Shown: one piece after another, positions 1-8,623 of the stretch | Numbering within the stretch: the first letter of the stretch is position 1 | Layout: every line of letters begins with the position of its first letter | DNA from: JBCBAP01 sp038532435 | Lineage (GTDB): Bacteria; Pseudomonadota; Alphaproteobacteria; Rhodobacterales; Rhodobacteraceae | Length of the DNA stretch: 64,000 bases | Direction: 5' to 3' | Assembly: GCA_038532435.1 (NCBI GenBank) | Contig: JBCBAP010000002.1 | Span: 84,248-148,247, forward strand | Program-made: the position numbers and the translations under genes | Notes under the pieces: model-generated | Told to the model about the DNA's origin: nothing | Databases searched by the model: none | The model's input: only the letters and a program-made list of their open reading frames with translations

Positions 1-286
1 TGCGCATGACAAAGGCGTAAAAGATCCAGAGCGTGCCGCCTAGGAACGGAAGCAGGGCCCAACCGACAGGTGTGCCGAGGAACGGGATCAGCGGGATTGC
101 GAGCCCGACGAACAGCAGGCCCATCATCCATGTGAAGCCCGACGTCGTCATGGACCGGTGCGGCCAGAGCACGATGGTCTCTGCCGGGGGGTCGCTGCGC
201 GTGAAAGGATCCGCGTCGCGTCCCCAAACGCAGGAGGCCGGAGGTTTCCCCCCGGCCCCGTTATGTGTCTCAGACCTGAGAGGCAT
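1..286 (-). CDS. DUF2244 domain membrane protein, 3' end cut by window edge
   Basis: The reading frame runs off the left edge; the first 95 residues are visible. After a polar N-terminus of about 40 residues comes LWPHRSMTTSGF, which matches the LWPHRSL-x-x-GF signature of DUF2244 proteins. It is followed by two hydrophobic stretches (GLLFVGLAIPLIPFLGT, then WALLPFLGGTLWIFYAF). DUF2244 proteins are small inner-membrane proteins of unknown function, common in alphaproteobacteria. The ATG lies one base after the ctaD stop (TGACATG), so translation is probably coupled to ctaD. There is no obvious Shine-Dalgarno other than sequence inside ctaD. The start is inferred from this coupling. Confidence 0.75.
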   Translation of the reverse strand, partial: MPLRSETHNGAGGKPPASCVWGRDADPFTRSDPPAETIVLWPHRSMTTSGFTWMMGLLFVGLAIPLIPFLGTPVGWALLPFLGGTLWIFYAFVMR

Positions 287-287
287 G

Positions 288-1994
288 TCAGTGCGCGTCT
301 TTGCGCCATTCCTCGTGGGTCGGATAGTGCGGGGCGGTATCCCACATGTCGCGCGTCGGGAGCTGTTCGAACGTGTGCTCCGGCGGCGGGTTGGGCAGGG
401 TCCACTCCAGCGTCGGGTCGGTGCCCTCACCCCAGTACTTCGGATCCTCGACCTTCTTCCCGTAGCGCAGGGCGTGGAAGATGATGAAGAAGAAGAAGAG
501 GAACGATGCGAAGGCAAGGAACGCGCCCAATGAGCTGATGTAGTTCCAGTAGGCGAACTGCTCGGGGTAGTCGATGTACCGGCGCGGCATGCCCTGGCGA
601 CCCAGGAAGTGCTGCGGGAAGAACGTGATGTTCGCCCCGATGAACATCATCCAGAAATGGATCTTGCCCCAGGTCTCGTTGTACTCCCGGCCCGTCATCT
701 TCGTGAACCAGTAGTAAATCCCGGCGAAGATGCAGAACACCGCACCGAGCGACATCACGTAGTGGAAGTGCGCCACCACGTAGTAGGTGTCGTGGTAGGC
801 CCGGTCCACCGCCGCCTGGCTCAGGACCACGCCGGTCACGCCGCCGACGGTGAAGAGAAACAGGAAGCCGATCGCCCAGAGCATCGGCGTCTTGAACTCA
901 AGCGAGCCGCCCCACATCGTCGCGATCCAGGAGAAGATCTTGACGCCCGTGGGCACCGCGATCACCATCGTCGCGAGCATGAAGTAGGACTGCTGAGTCA
1001 GGCTCATGCCGACCGTATACATGTGGTGCGCCCACACGACGAAGCCGAGAACACCGATCGCCACCATCGCGAAAACCATCGGCATGTAGCCGAAGATCGG
1101 CTTCTTGGAGAAGGTCGCGATCACATGGGAAATGATACCGAAGCCCGGCACGATCACGATGTAGACCTCCGGATGGCCGAAGAACCACAGCAGATGCTGA
1201 TAGAGCACCGGATCGCCGCCACCTTCCGCCTGGAAGAACGCGGTGCCGAAGTTCCGGTCCGTCAGCAGCATCGTGATGGCGCCCGCCAGCACCGGCAGCG
1301 CGAGCAGGATCAGGAGCGCGGTGACAAAGATCGACCAGGCGAACAGCGGCACCTTGAAGAGCGTCATGCCCGGTGCGCGCATGTTCAGGAAGGTCGTGAT
1401 AATGTTGATGGCCCCGAGGATCGAGGACGCACCGGACAGGTGCACTGCAAAGATGGCGAGATCCGTCGAGATACCCTGTTCCGACGTGGACAATGGCGCG
1501 TAAAGCACCCAGCCGATACCCGAGCCGAGCTGACCGTTGCCGCCCGGCGCAATCGTGGACGCGACCGCAAGGGAAGAGCCCGCGACGAACAGCCAGAAGC
1601 TCAGGTTGTTCATCCGCGGGAACGCCATGTCCGGCGCGCCGATCATCAGCGGCATGAAATAGTTGCCAAATCCGCCGAAAAGCGCGGGGATCACGACGAA
1701 GAACATCATCAGGATGCCGTGGGCCGTGATCAGCACGTTCCACAGGTGCCCGTTCGGATCCGCACAATCGCCATCGGCGAAGAAGCGGGCGCCCTCCATG
1801 CACATGTATTGCACGCCGGGCTCCATCAGCTCCATCCGCATGTAGACGGTGAAGGCGACGGAGATGAACCCCAGCAGCGCCGAGGTGATCAGGTAGAGGA
1901 TCCCGATATCCTTGTGGTTCGTCGACATGAACCAGCGGGTGAAGAAGCTCCGCTCGTCATGGCCGTGTTCGGCGTGGAGGGCTGCGTCTGCCAT
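288..1994 (-). CDS. ctaD: Cytochrome c oxidase subunit I (aa3-type)
   Basis: This is the catalytic subunit of the aa3 terminal oxidase. It reduces O2 to water and pumps protons in the inner membrane. The 568-residue product has the full family length and twelve hydrophobic helices. The metal ligands are visible: the heme a His in LITAHGILMMFF, the CuB His and cross-linked Tyr in FFGHPEVYIVIVPG, the CuB His pair in VWAHHMYTVG, and the heme a3/a pair in VVAHFHYVMSLG. The start was chosen at MADAALHAEH because CAGGAGACCTTG precedes it; an upstream in-frame ATG has no such site. Subunits II and III are not in the window, which is usual where ctaD stands alone. A 217-bp gap to lipB should hold its promoter. 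Confidence 0.97.
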   Translation of the reverse strand: MADAALHAEHGHDERSFFTRWFMSTNHKDIGILYLITSALLGFISVAFTVYMRMELMEPGVQYMCMEGARFFADGDCADPNGHLWNVLITAHGILMMFFVVIPALFGGFGNYFMPLMIGAPDMAFPRMNNLSFWLFVAGSSLAVASTIAPGGNGQLGSGIGWVLYAPLSTSEQGISTDLAIFAVHLSGASSILGAINIITTFLNMRAPGMTLFKVPLFAWSIFVTALLILLALPVLAGAITMLLTDRNFGTAFFQAEGGGDPVLYQHLLWFFGHPEVYIVIVPGFGIISHVIATFSKKPIFGYMPMVFAMVAIGVLGFVVWAHHMYTVGMSLTQQSYFMLATMVIAVPTGVKIFSWIATMWGGSLEFKTPMLWAIGFLFLFTVGGVTGVVLSQAAVDRAYHDTYYVVAHFHYVMSLGAVFCIFAGIYYWFTKMTGREYNETWGKIHFWMMFIGANITFFPQHFLGRQGMPRRYIDYPEQFAYWNYISSLGAFLAFASFLFFFFIIFHALRYGKKVEDPKYWGEGTDPTLEWTLPNPPPEHTFEQLPTRDMWDTAPHYPTHEEWRKDAH

Positions 1995-2211
1995 CAAGGT
2001 CTCCTGAACGTTGCCAAGGCACACCGAATCCCGGCATGCACAGGTATTCTGTTGCTACTCCCGGCCTACCCCCGATGACTGCGAAGCTCAACAGTCACAG
2101 CGCCGTGAGAGGTGCGACCTGTTTACGCGACCGGCGTGGACAGGTCCTTAAGACGAAGATTACCGCTAAAAGTCCCGTTCGGCAACGAACAGGAGCTTCC
2201 AACAGGCGGGA

Positions 2212-2892
2212 TCAACACCCGAAATCGGCACGCTGCGGACTGTCCCCGAACACTCGGGAGAATGTGGAGAGCAGCGCGAGGTCCAGATCCTCCATCGTGA
2301 CCGGCAGGCCAAGGTCCACGAGGCTGGTAACGCCGTATCCCTGAATCCCGCACGGCACGATCCCGTCGAAATGGCTCAGATCCGGATCGTGGTTGATGGA
2401 GATCCCGTGGAAACTGACCCATTTGCGCAAGCGTAACCCGATCGCGGCGATTTTGTCCTCCGCGGGGCTGCCATCGGGCAGGCGGGGCTGGTCGGGACGC
2501 GCGACCCAGACGCCGACACGACCTTCGCGCCGCTCTCCGGTGACGTTGAATTCGGCGAGCGTCAGGATCACCCAATCCTCCAACTGCCGGACGAAAGCGC
2601 GCAGGTCTCGCCCGCGGACAGTCAGGTCTAGCATCGCGTAGGCGACGCGCTGGCCCGGCCCGTGATAGGTGTATTCGCCGCCCCGCCGCGCCTCGAAGAC
2701 CGGAAACCGGTCCGGCTCCAGCAAATCCGCGGGTTTGGCGGACGTGCCGGCAGTGTAGAGCGGCGGATGCTCCAGCATCCACAGAAGCTCGGGCGCCTCT
2801 CCCGCGCGGATCGCCTCCACCCGCGCCTCCATCTGCGAGAGCGCGTGCGGATAGGACACAAGCCCGTCGCTATGCCAGAGATCGACCGCCAT
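2212..2892 (-). CDS. lipB: Octanoyltransferase (lipoate-protein ligase B)
   Basis: LipB transfers octanoyl from acyl carrier protein to the lipoyl domains of 2-oxoacid dehydrogenases and the glycine cleavage H protein. It is the first step of lipoate synthesis in the cytoplasm. The 226-residue product has the family length. It shows the substrate-pocket motif RRGGEYTYHGPGQ (residues 69-81), the catalytic Lys in EDKIAAIG (about 157) and the catalytic Cys in IVPCGIQGYGVTS (about 181). It is transcribed in the same direction as ctaD but separated by 217 bp, so it is probably a single-gene unit. Confidence 0.97.
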   Translation of the reverse strand: MAVDLWHSDGLVSYPHALSQMEARVEAIRAGEAPELLWMLEHPPLYTAGTSAKPADLLEPDRFPVFEARRGGEYTYHGPGQRVAYAMLDLTVRGRDLRAFVRQLEDWVILTLAEFNVTGERREGRVGVWVARPDQPRLPDGSPAEDKIAAIGLRLRKWVSFHGISINHDPDLSHFDGIVPCGIQGYGVTSLVDLGLPVTMEDLDLALLSTFSRVFGDSPQRADFGC

Positions 2893-2976
2893 GCCCCCCT
2901 ATGCGCGCCCCGCGCCCGGTTTGGCAAGGGCCGGTGCGGCACCTCCAGGCATCCGCGCCGGACGGGACGCACACCA

Positions 2977-2992
2977 CCTGACTAACGTCAGG
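2977..2992. repeat. Perfect inverted repeat CCTGAC-TAAC-GTCAGG
   Basis: Six-base perfect arms are separated by four bases, between the lipB start and the tRNA promoter. It could be an operator for lipB or a small hairpin. No regulator can be assigned. Confidence 0.35.
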
Positions 2993-3022
2993 ACCTATTT
3001 GCCCAAACCTGCAATTTGGCTC

Positions 3023-3052
3023 TTGCACACGGCAAAGACCCCTTGCTATACG
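3023..3052 (+). promoter_or_regulatory. Probable promoter of tRNA-Leu
   Basis: TTGCAC at 3023-3028 and TATACG at 3047-3052 form a sigma70-like pair with an 18-base spacer. They end 14 bases before the tRNA 5' end. The position and box quality suit a stable-RNA promoter. This is called by eye only. Confidence 0.5.
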
Positions 3053-3066
3053 CCGCCCACTGGATC

Positions 3067-3153
3067 GCGGTCGTGGCGGAATTGGTAGACGCGCAGCGTT
3101 GAGGTCGCTGTGGGGTAACTCCCGTGGAAGTTCGAGTCTTCTCGACCGCACCA
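3067..3153 (+). tRNA. tRNA-Leu (anticodon GAG)
   Basis: This is an 87-nt class II tRNA. The acceptor stem GCGGTCG (3067-3073) pairs with CGACCGC (3143-3149), followed by discriminator A and an encoded CCA. The D-arm contains TGGCGGAATTGGTAGACGCG. The anticodon stem CAGCG/CGCTG encloses TTGAGGT, giving anticodon GAG at 3101-3103, which reads CUC and CUU. A long variable arm (TGGGGTAACTCCCGT) and the T-loop TTCGAGT are present. All features fit tRNA-Leu. Confidence 0.98.
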
Positions 3154-3161
3154 GCAAAAAC

Positions 3162-3185
3162 AGGGCTCCACTGCCCTTGTCTCTT
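3162..3185 (+). terminator. Weak hairpin after tRNA-Leu
   Basis: AGGGC (3162-3166) and GCCCT (3173-3177) form a short stem with a 6-base loop, followed by the pyrimidine-rich TGTCTCTT. It may terminate the tRNA transcript. The stem is short and the T-tract is interrupted. Confidence 0.35.
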
Positions 3186-3234
3186 CACAAGACGCCAGAA
3201 GATATCGCGGCTCGTGCAACGGCATGTGATCTGT

Positions 3235-4410
3235 CTAGACGGACGAGCTCACGCGCAGGGACGGATGGCGCATGCCCGCCACCAGAATGATCACCGAAGC
3301 TAGCGCCACGCCGGATGCCCAGAGGATAACCGTCTGGAAATCATGGGCTTGTGCGATCAGGCCCGCGGCGGGGCCCCCCAGAAGCCCCGTGAGCATCAGC
3401 GTGTTCCAATAGACTGCGGTCGCCGCCGCCGGGCGATCCTGTCCAAGGGACTGGACGAAGCTGATCCCGAGTGTCGAGAACAGGCCGTAGTAGAGCCCTT
3501 CCAGTGCCGCACCCAACAGCATCTCGGTGTAGCTCTCAACTGAGGCGAGGTATCTGATCGCCAGAACCGCGAGCAGTGCCGTGGCCACGAGGCTGTTCCG
3601 GATCCCGAACCGGGAGATAAGGACCGGTGTGGTGAAGATTGCAAGGATTTCCACGAATGTCTTCACCGTGAACGCGTTGCCTGGTGCATAGGCGGGCAGG
3701 CCGACCTCCTGCACGAAAAAGAGGGGAAGGGCGGTGAACGTCATGAAATGTGCCGCGGACAGGCCAAAGACGAACGCCGCCGCGATCCAGATGCCTGCCC
3801 CCTGCACGCCTGCTCCGCCTTCGGTTGCAGATGGGGCGGCCTGTCGGACGGCGTCCCGCGGTGCGGCTCCGATCCAGACGCTTCCCCACAGAATGGCAAG
3901 CGCCAGCGTGAGGGCAAACACCGCCCGAAACCCGAACTGGTCTGCCACGACGAAGGAGACGGCGGGCCCGATCATCCACGCAAAGGACGTGGTCGCCCGC
4001 ATGTAGGCGTTGAATGTCGTGCGCTTGATCCCCGTCGTGCCCGCGATGACACCGCCGAGCGTGAACATCGTGGCAAGCGCGCTCGCGCTCGCCGAAAAGC
4101 CCGGAACGCCGAAGGTCATGACGGTCCAGAAACCCGGCGCCACCACCAGCGCGGTGGAGGCGACGACGCTCCCGCCGACGGCAACCCCGATGAGAGGGAA
4201 CGGACGCGCGCCGCCGTCCATCCTCCGGGCAAAGTGCCGATTGATCATCACGACGATCAGCGCGACCGATCCGGCATAAAGGCTGATGGTCCAGGGTTCC
4301 CGCCCCAAGCCCTCCACGATGAAATACCCCATGAAGGGGACGATCATCGACCCGCACAGGGTGCCGACGAACAGCAGTGAGAGGAAGGGTGTAATCTTGC
4401 GGGTGACCAT
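3235..4410 (-). CDS. MFS transporter, sugar-efflux (SET)-like
   Basis: This 391-residue inner-membrane protein has about twelve hydrophobic segments, in two six-helix halves joined by a polar loop near residues 185-205 (RDAVRQAAPSATEGG). The C-terminal half contains FVQSLGQDRPAAATAVYWNT. This resembles the FxQ-x-L-x-G-x-A-x-TA-x-Y-x-NT segment of SetA-type sugar efflux transporters, so a sugar or sugar-analogue exporter is possible. The substrate cannot be read from sequence. It sits alone downstream of putA on the same strand, 154 bp away. A CTTCAG/CTGAAG hairpin at 4541-4558 in that gap could separate the two transcripts. Confidence 0.85.
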   Translation of the reverse strand: MVTRKITPFLSLLFVGTLCGSMIVPFMGYFIVEGLGREPWTISLYAGSVALIVVMINRHFARRMDGGARPFPLIGVAVGGSVVASTALVVAPGFWTVMTFGVPGFSASASALATMFTLGGVIAGTTGIKRTTFNAYMRATTSFAWMIGPAVSFVVADQFGFRAVFALTLALAILWGSVWIGAAPRDAVRQAAPSATEGGAGVQGAGIWIAAAFVFGLSAAHFMTFTALPLFFVQEVGLPAYAPGNAFTVKTFVEILAIFTTPVLISRFGIRNSLVATALLAVLAIRYLASVESYTEMLLGAALEGLYYGLFSTLGISFVQSLGQDRPAAATAVYWNTLMLTGLLGGPAAGLIAQAHDFQTVILWASGVALASVIILVAGMRHPSLRVSSSV

Positions 4411-4564
4411 CGGGATATTGACCGGGACGGGTTGGGCGATGCTGGGAGGGCCTCAGTGCCCTGCACCGTCGCACAAATCATGTGCCCGGCACACAGCCGG
4501 TTCTGAAACCCGCACTGCAGGACTGAAAAGGTGCGCGCCCCTTCAGACCGGCCTGAAGCCACCT

Positions 4565-7500
4565 TCAACTGGTCTCGGCGAGCAGGGAAGCGTTGCCCCC
4601 CGCGGCGGTGATGTCGATGCACACGTGGCGCTCAAGACGACAGCGACTTGCCAGATCATCCTCCGCACAGAGCGGGATGATCGCACCGCTGCGTGCCGCA
4701 AGGGCCACACGCAGGGGGCGGAGGTCTTCGTCCGGCGCGGCGCTCGCCACGATGGCAAAGCCGTCCAGCCTCGTCAGTGCATCGGCGGTCAGAACTCCAT
4801 CGATCCCCTCATCCGGAGTAAGGCCCGGGGCGACGCACACAGCACGGCACCCGTTTGCCTCCGCGACGCGGGCCTGGTGGAGGGCGCGGCCCCGCCCGGG
4901 CCCGAGGCAGAGGACCGTGCCGCGTCCGACCTCTGTCAGACGGTTCGACTCGCCGGTCGGGCCCGGCAGGGAAAGGCTTGAGAGTGCTGTCCCTCCGTGT
5001 CGCGCGCCATCCAGCGCGTTCTGTACCTGCGCCGGATCGGCTGCATGTCCCGGCTCCGGCGCGTCCTCGTCCCGGGAGGGTTTGCAGAACCTTGGCAGGT
5101 AGGCGGGTCCGCCCGCTTTGGGTCCTGTGCCCGAGAGTCCCTCGCCGCCGAAGGGCTGGGAACCGACCACCGCCCCGATCTGATTGCGGTTGACGTAGAT
5201 GTTGCCCGCCGTAACCCGGCGTGACAGCGTTTCCACCCTGTCATCGATGCGCGAGTGGATCCCGAAGGTGAGGCCGTAGCCCGTCCCATTGATATCGTCG
5301 ATCACCCTGTCGAGTTCCGCCGCCCTGAAGGATGCGACATGAAGGACCGGGCCGAAAACCTCCCGTCCGATGGCCGCGATCCCCTCGACGCGCAAAACCG
5401 TCGGCGCGACGAACGTGCCCATGGAGGGAACCGGTCCTTCCTTGAGCAGCCGCCCCTCCCTGCGCGCCACGTCGACATGTTCGAGGATCCGGGCCCGCGC
5501 GGCCTCGTCGATCACCGGCCCCACGTCTGTTGCTACCGACCAGGGATCGCCGATCGTCAGTGCGTCCATCGCGCCAAAGAGCATCGACAGCAGGTCATCG
5601 GCCACATCCTCCTGAACATAGAGCATGCGCAAGGCCGAGCAGCGTTGCCCCGCGGACTGGAATGCCGAGGCGACGATGTCGCGGACCGCCTGTTCGGGCA
5701 GCGCGGTGCTGTCGACCACCATCGCGTTGAGCCCCCCGGTCTCCGCGATAAGCGGCGCATGGGGGGAGAGGTGTGTGGCCATCGTCCGGTTGATCCGGCC
5801 GGCGGTGTCTGTCGAGCCGGTGAAACACACGCCACCCAGGTCGGGCGCGGAGGTCAGCGCCGCCCCGACCTCCGCCCCATGACCGGGAATAAGTTGCAGG
5901 GCGGTCCGCGGGACGCCTGCTTCATGCAGGATGCGCACCGCAAGGGCGGCGATCAGTCCGGTTGCCTCCGCGGGTTTCGCAAAAACCCCGTTGCCCGCCG
6001 CGAGGGCGGCCGCGATCTGCCCCGTGAAGATCGCAAGCGGGAAGTTCCAGGGCGAGATGCAGGTGAAGATGCCCCGGGCAGGAGCCTCCAGCCCCTCGGC
6101 CCGGGCTGCATAGTAGCGCAGGAAATCGACGGCCTCACGCAGTTCCGCGATGGCGTCGGGCGGGGTCTTGCCCGCCTCCCGTGCGAGAAGGGCAAAGATC
6201 TCGCCTTCGCGTGCCTCGTAGAGGTCGGAGGCACGGCGCAGGATGGCCGCCCGTTCTGCCACCGATGCCGCCCACGGTAGGGCAGCCTCGACCGCGTGTG
6301 CCACGTCGGTGGGTGCGGCGAAAGTGACGGATCCGACGGTGTCGTCGGGGAGAGCCGGGTTCACGACCTCAATCGTGTCACCACGCTCCGCCTCTACCGC
6401 GAGGATTGGCTCGGCAGACCAGTGTGTCGCCTTGAAAGGAGCACGCGCTTCGTCGAACCGCTGCAAGTCGAGCGGGTCTCGCAGGTCGAATCCGCCTGAG
6501 TTCATCCGTTCGGGGGCGTAGATTTGCGCGGGAAGGGGCAGGGCGCGGATCGGCTGTTCAAGCTCCGCGAACGGGTCCCGGGCTATGATCTCCGCCGGGA
6601 CCGTCGCGTCCACGATCTGGTTGACGAAGCTGCTGTTCGCACCGTTCTCCAGCAACCTGCGCACAAGGTAGGCAAGCAAATCGCGGTGCGCGCCGACCGG
6701 GGCGTAGATCCGGCTCGCGGCTGCACCTTCGCGGAGCAGCGTGTCGTGCAGGGCCTCCCCCATCCCGTGCAGCCGCTGGAATTCGAAGGAGGCCTCGGGC
6801 CTCGCAAGTTCGAGGATCGCTGCGATCGAATGGGCATTGTGGGTCGCAAACTGCGGGTACACCCGGTCAGAGACCTCGAGCAGTCGTGCGGCACAGCAGA
6901 CATAGGAGACATCCGTCGCGGCCTTCCGGGTGAAGACCGGGTAGTCCGCCAGCCCCTCGACCTGGGCGCGTTTGATCTCCGTGTCCCAGTAGGCACCCTT
7001 CACGAGCCGGACCATGACCCGCCGGTCCTGGGCCTGGGCGAGCGCATGGATCCAGTCGATGACCGGCAGAGCCCGCTTGCCATAAGCCTGCACGACGACG
7101 CCAAACCCGTCCCATCCCGCAAGCACGGGGTCGCGCAACACTTCCGCGATTACGTCAAGGCTGATGTCGAGCCGGTCCGCCTCCTCCGCATCGATGTTGA
7201 AGCCCATGTCCGCCGCTGCGGCCATCCGTGCGAGGGCCGACACGCGGGGCACGAGGTCCGCCATCACCCGCTCCTGCTGGACCGCGTCGTAGCGGGGATG
7301 CAGGGCGGAAAGCTTGACCGAAATGCCGGGGTTTCGGCGCACATCGTCGGCGTTGCAGGCCTGCGCGAGGCGTTCGATTGCCCCGGCATAAGCATCGTAG
7401 AACGCGTCCGCGTCCGCGTCCGTGAGCGCCGCCTCCCCAAGCATGTCGTAGGAGAAGGTGTAGCCAAGCGCGGTTTTCTCTTTGCCGCGCGCAAGTGCCT

Positions 7501-8029
7501 CGTCGATGGTCTCGCCGAGGACGAACTGTGCGCCAAGTTCCTTCATCGCCCGGGTCACCGCGTGCCGGATGACCGGCTCCCCCAGCCTGCGCACGGCTGA
7601 GCGGAGGATCGCCGCCGTCCCGGTCCCGTCCCGCAGCACCTTCCCGGTGAGCATGAGCGCCCAGGTGGAGGCGTTCACCAGCGTGGAACTTGACCGGCCC
7701 AGATGCGCGCTCCACTCCGACGGGGCGATTTTGTCCTCGATCAGCGCATCGATTGTCTCCGCGTCTGGGACGCGAAGCAGCGCCTCGGCAAGGCACATGA
7801 GTGCGACCCCTTCGTCGGTGGAGAGCCCGTATTCAGCGAGAAAGATCTCCATCAGCCCGGGGCGGTTGTCGTCGCGGATCCGTTCCACCATGCCGACCGC
7901 CCGGCTCTCGATCCGGCCCCGCAGCTCGGAGGAGAGGGGCACGTGATCGGTAAGGCGCGCAAGGACGTCCGCCTCCGGCAAATGGTGTGTTCTGCGGATC
8001 TCTTCGCGCAACGTCTCAAGGCAGTGCAT
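4565..8029 (-). CDS. putA: Bifunctional proline dehydrogenase / glutamate-semialdehyde dehydrogenase
   Basis: PutA oxidises proline to pyrroline-5-carboxylate (FAD, PRODH domain) and then to glutamate (NAD, aldehyde dehydrogenase domain). The product has about 1154 residues. PRODH barrel motifs lie roughly at residues 150-460: EEADRLDISLDVI, VRLVKGAYWDTEIKRA, FATHNAHSIAAI, IYAPVGAHRDLLAYLVRRLLENGANSSFVNQ. The ALDH half shows SPWNFPLAIFTGQ, VCFTGSTDTAGRI, the general-base Glu in IAETGGLNAM and the catalytic Cys in SAGQRCSALR. There is no N-terminal ribbon-helix-helix domain, so it is not a self-regulating PutA; control falls to the divergent putR. The ATG at 8029 was chosen because TTTGGAGGG lies six bases upstream. 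Confidence 0.97.
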   Translation of the reverse strand: MHCLETLREEIRRTHHLPEADVLARLTDHVPLSSELRGRIESRAVGMVERIRDDNRPGLMEIFLAEYGLSTDEGVALMCLAEALLRVPDAETIDALIEDKIAPSEWSAHLGRSSSTLVNASTWALMLTGKVLRDGTGTAAILRSAVRRLGEPVIRHAVTRAMKELGAQFVLGETIDEALARGKEKTALGYTFSYDMLGEAALTDADADAFYDAYAGAIERLAQACNADDVRRNPGISVKLSALHPRYDAVQQERVMADLVPRVSALARMAAAADMGFNIDAEEADRLDISLDVIAEVLRDPVLAGWDGFGVVVQAYGKRALPVIDWIHALAQAQDRRVMVRLVKGAYWDTEIKRAQVEGLADYPVFTRKAATDVSYVCCAARLLEVSDRVYPQFATHNAHSIAAILELARPEASFEFQRLHGMGEALHDTLLREGAAASRIYAPVGAHRDLLAYLVRRLLENGANSSFVNQIVDATVPAEIIARDPFAELEQPIRALPLPAQIYAPERMNSGGFDLRDPLDLQRFDEARAPFKATHWSAEPILAVEAERGDTIEVVNPALPDDTVGSVTFAAPTDVAHAVEAALPWAASVAERAAILRRASDLYEAREGEIFALLAREAGKTPPDAIAELREAVDFLRYYAARAEGLEAPARGIFTCISPWNFPLAIFTGQIAAALAAGNGVFAKPAEATGLIAALAVRILHEAGVPRTALQLIPGHGAEVGAALTSAPDLGGVCFTGSTDTAGRINRTMATHLSPHAPLIAETGGLNAMVVDSTALPEQAVRDIVASAFQSAGQRCSALRMLYVQEDVADDLLSMLFGAMDALTIGDPWSVATDVGPVIDEAARARILEHVDVARREGRLLKEGPVPSMGTFVAPTVLRVEGIAAIGREVFGPVLHVASFRAAELDRVIDDINGTGYGLTFGIHSRIDDRVETLSRRVTAGNIYVNRNQIGAVVGSQPFGGEGLSGTGPKAGGPAYLPRFCKPSRDEDAPEPGHAADPAQVQNALDGARHGGTALSSLSLPGPTGESNRLTEVGRGTVLCLGPGRGRALHQARVAEANGCRAVCVAPGLTPDEGIDGVLTADALTRLDGFAIVASAAPDEDLRPLRVALAARSGAIIPLCAEDDLASRCRLERHVCIDITAAGGNASLLAETS

Positions 8030-8140
8030 CGCCAACCCTCCAAACCTCTGCCCCTATGGTACCTTGAGCCACAGAGGCCGTGTGACTAAGATATGCATCA
8101 AGAGAAGAGTATCAGACTTAGATTCCCCAGAAAGACAGGT

Positions 8141-8617
8141 ATGATGGACGTTAAAGGTCAAACTGACGGGCAATTAGATCGCTTCGACATCGCGATTCTT
8201 GAGATACTGGCCGGGGAGGGGCGCCTTCCGGTCACCGAGTTGGCGAAGCGGGTGGGCCTTTCCAAGACACCCTGCCAGAATCGTCTGCGCAAGCTGATCG
8301 ATACTGGCTACATCCTCGGCTTTCGCGCGGTGCTGAGCCCGACGAAGCTGCGGCGCGACCATGTCGCCTTTGTCGAGGTTAAGCTCGCGGATACGCGGGA
8401 GGCGGCGCTTTCTCAGTTCAATGCGGCGGTGGCAGAGCTTGCTGAAGTGGAACAGTGCCACATGATCGCCGGGGCGTTCGACTATCTGTTGAAGGTGCGC
8501 ACCCGCGATATCCGCGCCTACAGGCAAGCGCTGGGCGAGAAGATCTCTGCGCTGCCTCACGTGGCAAACACCTCCACCCACGTCTCCATGGAGGCCATCA
8601 AGGACAACGCGATGTGA
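8141..8617 (+). CDS. putR: Lrp/AsnC-family regulator, putative PutR
   Basis: This Lrp/AsnC transcription factor has an N-terminal winged HTH (LDRFDIAILEILAGEGRLPVTELAKRVGLSKTPCQNRLRKL) followed by a RAM ligand-binding domain ending in HVANTSTHVSMEAIKD. It is divergent from putA with about 110 bp between. Lrp-type PutR proteins activate putA with proline in Rhodobacter capsulatus and Agrobacterium, so the same role is inferred here. The start MMDVKGQTDG was chosen because AAGACAGGT precedes it; an ATG at 8093 would add a 16-residue tail and has no ribosome site. It is convergent with mtlK, with six bases between stop codons. Confidence 0.9.
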   Translation: MMDVKGQTDGQLDRFDIAILEILAGEGRLPVTELAKRVGLSKTPCQNRLRKLIDTGYILGFRAVLSPTKLRRDHVAFVEVKLADTREAALSQFNAAVAELAEVEQCHMIAGAFDYLLKVRTRDIRAYRQALGEKISALPHVANTSTHVSMEAIKDNAM

Positions 8618-8623
8618 CCAGGC

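Noticed and set aside
609..2078. A 489-codon open frame opposite ctaD
   Set aside because: It is Arg/His-rich antisense of a certain gene in high-GC DNA, with no domain and no ribosome site.
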